This document shows positions 57,090-64,000 of a stretch of 64,000 nucleotides of DNA, one piece after another. The stretch lies in contig CM077116.1 in NCBI GenBank assembly GCA_039619475.1, forward strand, positions 4,650,001-4,714,000. Direction: 5' to 3'. The translations under genes and the position numbers were made by a program. The notes beneath the pieces were generated by a model. That model saw only the letters and a program-made list of their open reading frames with translations, was not told the DNA's origin and searched no databases. Source of the stretch: Icerya purchasi (Eukaryota; Arthropoda; Insecta; Hemiptera; Monophlebidae). Position 1 is the stretch's first letter. Each line of letters begins with the position of its first letter.

Positions 57090-60000
57090 ATCGAGATTCT
57101 GTTCGAGCATGGTGGTTGTTAACATGGAGGAAAAAAAAATCATTTTCATCATTTTCGAAAGCTGTGGATTCTCGAGGCATTAGCCTAGTAGGTATATAAT
57201 TTCGACACAATACGGCCCAAATTTTTAACAGGCTATCAGTAGAGTTGATCTTAACTATGCTCAGACACTGATGAACAAAAGCAACTTTAAACAATTAATC
57301 TGAAAGTAAGATGAAACTATTCGACTCCTGGAAAGGTTTAAAGTTTTTCGTATTTCTCGCCTATCCGCGCCGATTACTACCAACTTAATGACTACCATCC
57401 GCACACAGTCACTTAATTCTCCTGTTTTCTTTTCGTACTACGCGTTTAAATTTCACCTTTACTCGGTGAGAGTGAAAAACTGTGAAGTGACGGCTTCGAT
57501 TCGGTAGAGCTGCGCACGGAAAACGAACAAACGTATGATGTAATCCGATTAATGATTTCACTTTCTCCTGTCCGGAACGAGATTTTTATCATCCCGAGTA
57601 TGTGCGATATGAGAACCGCGGACTAAACTAACTTCAAGTTCCCGCGCCAAATAAGGTCGCAACTAAAACAACCACGCTGCACTGACTGACTAGGCGTACA
57701 CCCGGCTCAGAATTAAGCGCTCACGATGTGTGATTTTTCTGCAAAAATACCGACACGCAGGACTGCTCATTACACGCATAGCGGCATATCCTATCGAAGG
57801 TGGAGGTTTCATCACGGTTCATTCGCGGCAATACGCTTTTCTAAAGGTGGACGACACCGTACTGAATGAAAACGAAAAAATTAAATTACAATTTTGCAAA
57901 CACACTAATCGAAAGAATTTCTCATATCGCACGTACGTTGATCGACATACATATTTCTATCCGATTTTCCTGTATTACCGATGTATAACATTTTTCAAAA
58001 AGTATCGGCTTACGAAAAGCTTCGTCTCCAATTGACTCCGTGCGCGCGTCCTAACATCGTTAAAACACTAACACAACCAGAGTACATCAGAGTAATGCGA
58101 TTTGTCGGCAACCCAACTAGTTCGTAAGATGCGACGCGACGCGACACAACTGGGTTCGCAACCGCATGGCCGAGATTAAAGCTAATTCTGCTCCCTCCGC
58201 AGTGTCATTACAAAGGAAAACAAAAAAAGAGAGAAAAAAAAAGAAAAACGATTTTTACAAATAACTCGACCGAAGCGTACGTAGACGCCGCGTCCCGCGC
58301 GTAAAACAACTCATGTAAGCAGTGCTATCGACGGATGATAATTGGATGGTTAACGAGCACGCTTGTCGGCGATATTTTGTCGCCATTAATTTCAGCGGCT
58401 AGACAAATTTCGCTGGAACGGTCCATCGACTTTGCGTATTTTTCTTCCAGTCGACGTAAATGCGACCATTCGGAAAACCCGTGAATTATCGTTTGCCTGC
58501 CCGCCCGGTTGTTCTGGTACGGTTTTTCGCTAATTTTCCATTGTTGTTTCGAGGTGGCCGGTTTTAATTGGACAACGCGGCCGGTTTAGAAATACACGGT
58601 GACGTCATTATTAAGACGAGGAAGACTTCGGCGAATAATTCGATTCTCAATTAATCGTTTAATTATACGACCTGAAATGTCGTCGCTGTAATTGCCGCGC
58701 ATGTAAATAGAATCATGCGATACGTGACGTTCATAACAAGTCGGACGTTCTCGCATCATCCGTGCATCGGGCTACTTTCTCCGGCCAGACAGTTTCGGCT
58801 AGGAAGCTTTTTGTCTTCAGCGCTCCTCTTTGTACGTGTCTTTGTCTCGGCCTATAGAGTGCCGTCCGGTTGGTCCAGGTTCGAATTTGTAATCACGGTT
58901 TCGAACACTACTGCTATATGTTTTCGGCCCCCGAAATTTATTTTCATACTCTTCGCTGCCCAAACGTGGGCGGTCTGAATTAAAGGAAAAAAAAAAATTC
59001 CAACTCCGAAACAGCCTGCGTGATTTCCAAATAGGCGAACCGTGCCATCGCATGTACGGTCTCGCAATCGGCCTAGACTTTTCTACTGTAAATTTATGAA
59101 CATTAAAAAATTACTACGTGCCTGTAGACCACACCGGCTATTTTTCGTGGTATAATTGACCGATCGAGATTATCGTATGTATGGACATAGTTTTATCTCC
59201 GATTATTGCCATCACACGGACAACAAAATTAATAAATGTCGCTTCGATTGCTCTATACTATACAAAGCGCATTTGCGTGAGGTTAATTGGCGCCCTTGTG
59301 GAAAATAAAATCTTTCAATATGATGTTTTACCATCTCTTAATGGCCGCTGTAAAATATACAGCAATCGGAATGATATTGCTATGAGATACCGCATGATAA
59401 AAATAAAATACATGAAATAAACTGATAATTGACGGCGAAAGTGCCGAGGGTTTGACAGCCTCTATGAAACACCGTTGTCGGTCTCAGGTAAATATGTACA
59501 ATCTCGGAGATCGACGTTAAGTGCACGCTTTCTTTTTGAAAATGGGCAACGAGCAAGAACTGAAGAGAAGACGGTCGAAGGATTCTTGACCTTCCTTTGG
59601 GGCACGGCTCTTAGTTTTTTAGCTGCCCTCACGATTTCTTACCGACCGGCCTGCTGAAGAAGTCATCGATTGTAAAAGTACCGAGTAAAGTATCGTTCCG
59701 AAATTCGTAATCGACGGAGATTTTATTATAATAGAGCGTGCCGCAATTCTCGCTGGTCGGAATTACCAGAGCCGGGCAATTGCAGCTCGACAATAGAGCA
59801 GGTTATCTCGACAACGGGATACGTAGAATTTAAATTATTGTATATATAATTAATTCTGTATTTCAGCGGTCCTTTCGATCAAGAAAAAATTTTGTGCACG
59901 ATTTTGTAACATAAAACTTGCCTCTATATTTATCACAACATAATACTAATAATAATCGTAAATATAATAAATTAAAACAATAAGAACAAGTAAAAAATAA

Positions 60001-60320
60001 ATAATTCAATATACGTACACGGTATAAATTGAGACTGTCGTGACATTCCTTACAATATTTCTGAATTTATTAATTAACAACCATTAAGACTGTATATTAA
60101 TGACTACGTCATTCTTGCGTTACGGCTAATAGAAAAATTCTGTTACGTTTTTGCGTTATTTAGAAATTGCGTAATGAAACCATTTTTTGCTATAAACTTT
60201 GTTAATCTGTGTTGTGCCACATAAGAAATTTCAAAAATAATAAACTGTTTTTTTTATTGTTTTTTTTTTTTTGCCAAGCGTTACGTAGTCAGTTGAAATA
60301 TATAAGTACTAATATCTGGG
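57090..60320. other. intergenic DNA with a CpG-richer block
   Basis: About 57340-59060 is GC/CpG-richer than its neighbours and has a perfect CRE/ATF palindrome TGACGTCA at 58600-58607 and a GACGC pentamer run near 58130. GGTTCGAATTTG at about 58877 resembles a tRNA B box, but no A box was found at the right spacing. No coding exon could be supported. The rest is AT-rich. Confidence 0.35.
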
Positions 60321-60329
60321 TTTTTTTTG

Positions 60330-61020
60330 CTTTTTTTTTTTCTTCCTATTTTGGGTTCGTAAACAAGGACTTTTACCCAGAAACAAATAGAAAGGAAAAA
60401 AGTCGGTTATATTTTAATCCGATCAGAAATCTTCGATGAAAAGGAACAAATAGCAGGAATAATTAATTTGGGAAGGAAAAAACAGGATATAGGAAGCACA
60501 ACAAGGAGTAAAAACCCCAAGCCTCAACACATAGGAATATAAAGTAGAACGTTCCTCACAGAAAGAACACTCGAAGAACACACGCCATAAATAATTGCTT
60601 CACCAGAAAGGACAATGTGGGGAGGAAATCAGGGAAAAGCGAAATCGGGAGAAAGGCAGCCTAATGGTCACAACGCATATAAACAATGGAAACAACATCA
60701 GAACGTCGAAGAGAGGGATACAGAAGAAACGATGAATAGGGCGAAAGAGTAGGCTGAACAGACAGACGAAATGAATAATTATTAGAAAAAGAAGGTGTCC
60801 AACCTATACCTGATATGGAAGTTTCTGCATATCGATAAGAGTTTAGTGGGTGGAATTTAGAAAAAAAAAGAAGCCGGGCAGAAGCATCAACCCGAGCCAA
60901 GGAATCAGCCGCTTCATTACCTAATATGCCTAAGTGGCTAGGTACCCACAACAAATCAATGTTAATCGAATGGGGAAGGAAAGATTATGAATGGGTGAAC
61001 GTATAAGGAAGACAAAAAAG
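60330..61020 (-). mobile_element. LINE RNase H C-terminus and 3' end, recurrent family (copy 6)
   Basis: The minus frame reads LLWVPSHLGILGNEAADSLA (about 60890-60955), the diagnostic RNase H motif around its last conserved His and Asp. It continues SNNYSFRLSVQPTLSPYSSF and RRSDVVSIVYMRCDH. After a frameshift it reads FFECSFCEERSTLYSYVLRL and GVFTPCCASYILFF (about 60490-60570), then FFPFYLFLGK and an A-rich tail at about 60328-60342. This copy links the RNase H domain with the ERSxLYS tail seen in the other fragments, so it anchors the family. It has frameshifts and is dead. Confidence 0.7.
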
Positions 61021-61174
61021 TGTCACACGAATGATCAGGAAGGTTTAATAATATATGCCATCCTTACGCTGTAGTATACTGCATTTTTTGTCCTAATAAC
61101 AAAGATTGAATGCTGTGTTATGCAGTTGCTAAAAATTTTTTTAAAATAAAAGACACGGAGTTGTCAATTTTTTC

Positions 61175-63425
61175 TTTTTTTTTCTTTTTTAGTCTTTATA
61201 TTAATTACAACTCGTCTCCATAGAAGCAATTGTACTGGAATGCAAATTAACGCATAAGGGACCACCACTATCAGGGTTCCCCCCAGGGGCATATATTTAA
61301 GTTTTAAATAAAGTCAAAGACTCTAGAGCGCTTCGGCCGTTGAATTTCGTGGCTGCTGTCAAGCAGGTTGATAGCCAACGGGTTGGGATGGGTTTCTAAG
61401 CGACTAGTCTACCGCTGGGCGCTAAGTTTTATTTTTTCCTTTACGTAACTATGGAGTGTATCCGTGGAGACGTACCAAGGAGGTGACACAATAATTCTAA
61501 TGGTCTTATTTTGAAAACATCGTATCTTATTGATACGTGAATTTTTAGCACATATATTAATAATTTGTTTTCGATCGACAACCTGGAATGCTTACTGGGA
61601 AGCCAATAGAGTTTCCCCAGCTTTATATCGAAATGCTTTCTTTTTTGTGAGACGTGCTTATTCCACCTTAATTTACTGTCCAAGTGCAACCCGAGGTGTT
61701 ATTTTACTTCATTCCTAATTGGAATTGTTTCGCCGTTAATTTTACTTGGCGGGCAGACTACATTTCGTAGTGTGAATGTAATCTGCGTACACTTTTTCTC
61801 ATTAAATCCGCCATCGATCTAACCACCTTTTAGATTTTGCTAGCGTCAGCTGTAATTTATTTGTCGCCATTCCAGCATCTTTATCTGCCGCAATAAGAGC
61901 AGTATCGTCTGCAAATATAGCAATAGTTACGTCCTCGCTGTCAGAGAAGTCTGCAGTGTACATTTGGTAGAGCACCGGACCCAATACACTACCTTGAGGC
62001 ACACCAGCGGATACAGAATAGATGTTAGATAGTTCATCCTGGAATTTAATTTTATATGTTCGGTCATCAAGGTAAGACTTTAAAAGGAGATTTGGATGCG
62101 GAAGATTTTTCTTAATTTTATATAACAGACCACGATGCCAAACTTTATGAAAGACACGTTTTATATCCAGAAATACACCTACACATATTTCCATAGCTTC
62201 AAAGCTATCTTGGATAATACAATGGATCGGTGTACCTGTTCGATAGTCGCGTGTTTTTCTCAAAATCCGAACTGGTGGTCAGGTATAATATTCTCCTCCA
62301 TAATTAGAGGATGTAGTCTTTTTAAGATTAATTTTTCCAGCACTTTAGATAGGATAGGTAGTAAGGATATTGGTCTGTAGGAAGTTACATCCTCTGGAGA
62401 CTTTCCTGGTTTAGGAATTACCACTATTTGTGCCAGTTTCCAAGACAGCGGGAAGTATTGCAAGCGGAGGACTGCATTAAATATATTAGTAATAAACAAA
62501 ATTGCTTTGCCTAACAACACTTCTTCGCTGATCAGGTCATGACTAGGATTTTTTTTATTGATTAGTTTTTGAATCATATATTGGATTTCCTTTGGGGGTG
62601 TTGGTGCAATGGGGACACTAAGCTGTAGCGAGAAATTTAAAAACTCCGTTATATCGTCCGAGTTTATAACCTTTGGATTACGTTTAAAGACTTCACTAAA
62701 GTATTTAGCAAATACCTCGGCTTTCCCATCATCAGCTTTGACCCATGTACCTTCCGATTTTCTTATGGGAGGAGAATATTGTATCGGCCTATTTCGACTT
62801 TTAACTACTTTCCACAGCCTGTAATCAGTAGACTGATTTGGAGATAAATCGTGCAAGTAACGTTGTAGGGTTTCATTTTTAACATTTCGAATTAGTACGT
62901 TTAACTGTTTGGATTTGTTATTTAGTAATGTTTTATGAGCGGGATTTCTTGTTATATGCTACTTTTTACAAATTTTGCTTTTTTTCCCGTGCCAAATTTA
63001 AGAAGTGCTTTGGTAGATTCGATATTGTAGTTGGAGACTTGGTGAGAGGGCAAGATTTACATGCCGTGGTTTGGGTGGTTTCAGCTAGGTACTGAACTGC
63101 TTGTCTCGTTTATTTTTTAGAGGAATGTTTAAATTCATCATTTTATCCACTCCTTCTCGAAAGTTATCCCAATCCGTTCGTTTATTAGATAAAGAAGGAG
63201 GTTTTTCTTTTGTTATTAATCCCGTGCTTATTGTAAGGATTAGGGCACTATGGTCAATAAATAAGTCAAAACAGGTGATAGTCTTACAGTTAAGCATTGA
63301 TATTCCCCTAGTTATGAAAAAATTGATCGCGTCAAGAGTTTTATTTATATCTGTTGGGCAATATGTTGGCTTACCAGTAGCCGAGCACCCAAGCTCATAT
63401 CATTTTACCTATTTCATAGCTTGAT
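61175..63425 (-). mobile_element. Jockey-type LINE, 5'-truncated, broken
   Basis: Endonuclease end (minus): YELGCSATGKPTYCPTDINK, TLDAINFFI and then LFIDHSALILTIS (about 63235-63420). RT: VVIPKPGKSPEDVTSYRPIS with LLPILSKVLEKL (about 62320-62430), PDHQFGF followed by a stop and EKHATIEQVHR, LDIKRVFHKVWHRGLLYKIK (about 62110-62170), SAGVPQGSVLGPVLYQMYTA (about 61950-62020) and AIFADDTALIAAD (about 61880-61925). The FADD catalytic pair is intact. After KRWLDRWRI a frameshift leads to LHLDSKLRWNKHVSQKRKHF. The A-rich tail (minus) is at about 61170-61195. FGFR to FGF-stop, a frameshift before the DIKRVF block, and another after DRWRI kill it. Wording and lack of RNase H fit the Jockey clade. Confidence 0.82.
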
Positions 63426-63429
63426 GGCA

Positions 63430-64000
63430 AAATCATTCCAATTTAATTTCAAATAAAATTATATGCTTCACGTTTTTATAATCGTATACTTTTATAATCG
63501 TTTACTTTTTCTGTGTATATCTTTGGTCACAGGTTAGTATAGAAGAGTTCAAAATGGAACATCAAATTAATCATTATCCGTTTCACTATTTAACCCGTTC
63601 TTCTTCGCTAACATTGCTTTACCGTGTCTCATTATAACTTCCCGGGAATAATGCATTTATCCCATATAGACTTTTATCTGCTTGCATCATGCTGCCCTAT
63701 TCTTCCTAGGTGTGCCACTTTGGAACCGAACAAAATTTTAAAACACCACCCTGGAAGATAATTTTTCTAATTTAGTTTTAAGACAATCTGATTTTATCAC
63801 CTCAGTTAATTGCATTTTCGATTTTTTTTCATAATCTCTAATCTTTACCTTCTTTTTTTTTTTGTCCTGAACAAAATATAGTTCATTGGGCCAGCAGGCT
63901 AACGTTCGAATCGTATTGAATTCACGGAAACAAAACAAAGTAAAAAAACAAAAAAAAAAAAAATAAAGAAAACATTTTCTTGTTTTTATCTAATTTTTTA
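63430..64000. other. flank of the Jockey copy, no supported gene
   Basis: A minus frame at 63738-63938 is Lys-rich because it reads through a poly(A) tract (plus-strand T run at about 63851-63862). It may be another retroposon tail, NTIRTLACWPNELYFVQD followed by lysines, but I recognise no family. The window ends in poly(A). Confidence 0.35.

Noticed and set aside
57730..58035. 101-codon plus-strand open frame
   Set aside because: It starts at GTG (the nearby ATG is followed at once by TGA) and shows no recognisable domain.
58870..58890. B-box-like GGTTCGAATTTG, considered as tRNA or SINE head
   Set aside because: No A box at suitable spacing and no cloverleaf could be drawn.
63890..63915. 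GGGCCAGCAGG and GTTCGAATC, considered as tRNA-like A and B boxes
   Set aside because: The two motifs are far too close together, and no acceptor stem is present.

Overview
This is a window of AT-rich eukaryotic nuclear DNA, almost certainly from an insect. It is sparsely genic, full of poly(A)/poly(T), TA, ATT and CA microsatellites, and rich in decayed arthropod-type transposable elements. The clearest lineage clue is an intact insect-type bHLH gene of the delilah/taxi kind. I cannot name the order from sequence alone; Hemiptera is a weak guess from the style of the repeats. There are no bacterial, viral or CRISPR-like operons.

Genes. Two protein-coding stretches are convincing. (1) 7051-7941 (+) is an uninterrupted 296-residue bHLH transcription factor, delilah-like, with a poly-Asn tract near its N-terminus and an acidic Ser/Asp-rich tail. 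It follows a GC-richer leader and an ATT run. (2) 44017-44373 (+) looks like the last coding exon of a gene for a charged coiled-coil protein of unknown function. It has a strong 3' splice site before it and an AATAAA about 290 bases after its stop. Its upstream exons were not identified.

Mobile DNA by region. 0.85-1.7 kb and 27.1-27.7 kb hold two Penelope-like element 3' ends (GIY-YIG endonuclease remnants), each followed by a hammerhead-like CTGAnGA motif. 4.6-5.2 kb holds a hAT transposase C-terminus. 27.76-29.7 kb holds copies of a widespread arthropod interspersed repeat, an OTU-protease-like remnant whose catalytic Cys position reads Ser, and a 90-bp tandem triplication. 37.7-40.1 kb is a broken RTE-type (CFDP2-like) LINE carrying at least two nested insertions, one of them a 51-bp retroposed scrap with a 12-bp target-site duplication. 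45.3-48.7 kb is an I-group LINE with endonuclease, RT and RNase H, all decayed. 61.2-63.4 kb is a Jockey-type LINE. Six or seven 3'-end fragments of one further RNase H-bearing LINE family are scattered over the window at 12.8, 30.8, 32.4, 40.1, 50.1 and 60.3 kb, and perhaps 37 kb. A different LINE 3' end is at 14.1 kb.

Two MITE-like palindromes (17568-17711 and 21891-22054), several minisatellites and a dispersed repeat pair (20.2 and 45.1 kb) complete the picture. The long spacers (7.9-11.2, 14.5-20.2, 22.1-27.1, 33.2-36.9 and 50.4-60.3 kb) contain no gene I can support, although several GC-richer islands in them may be regulatory.

I did not find a convincing novel multi-gene system. The most unusual signals are the recurrent LINE tails, the nested RTE locus, the ribozyme-like motifs after the Penelope fragments, and the unidentified coiled-coil exon.
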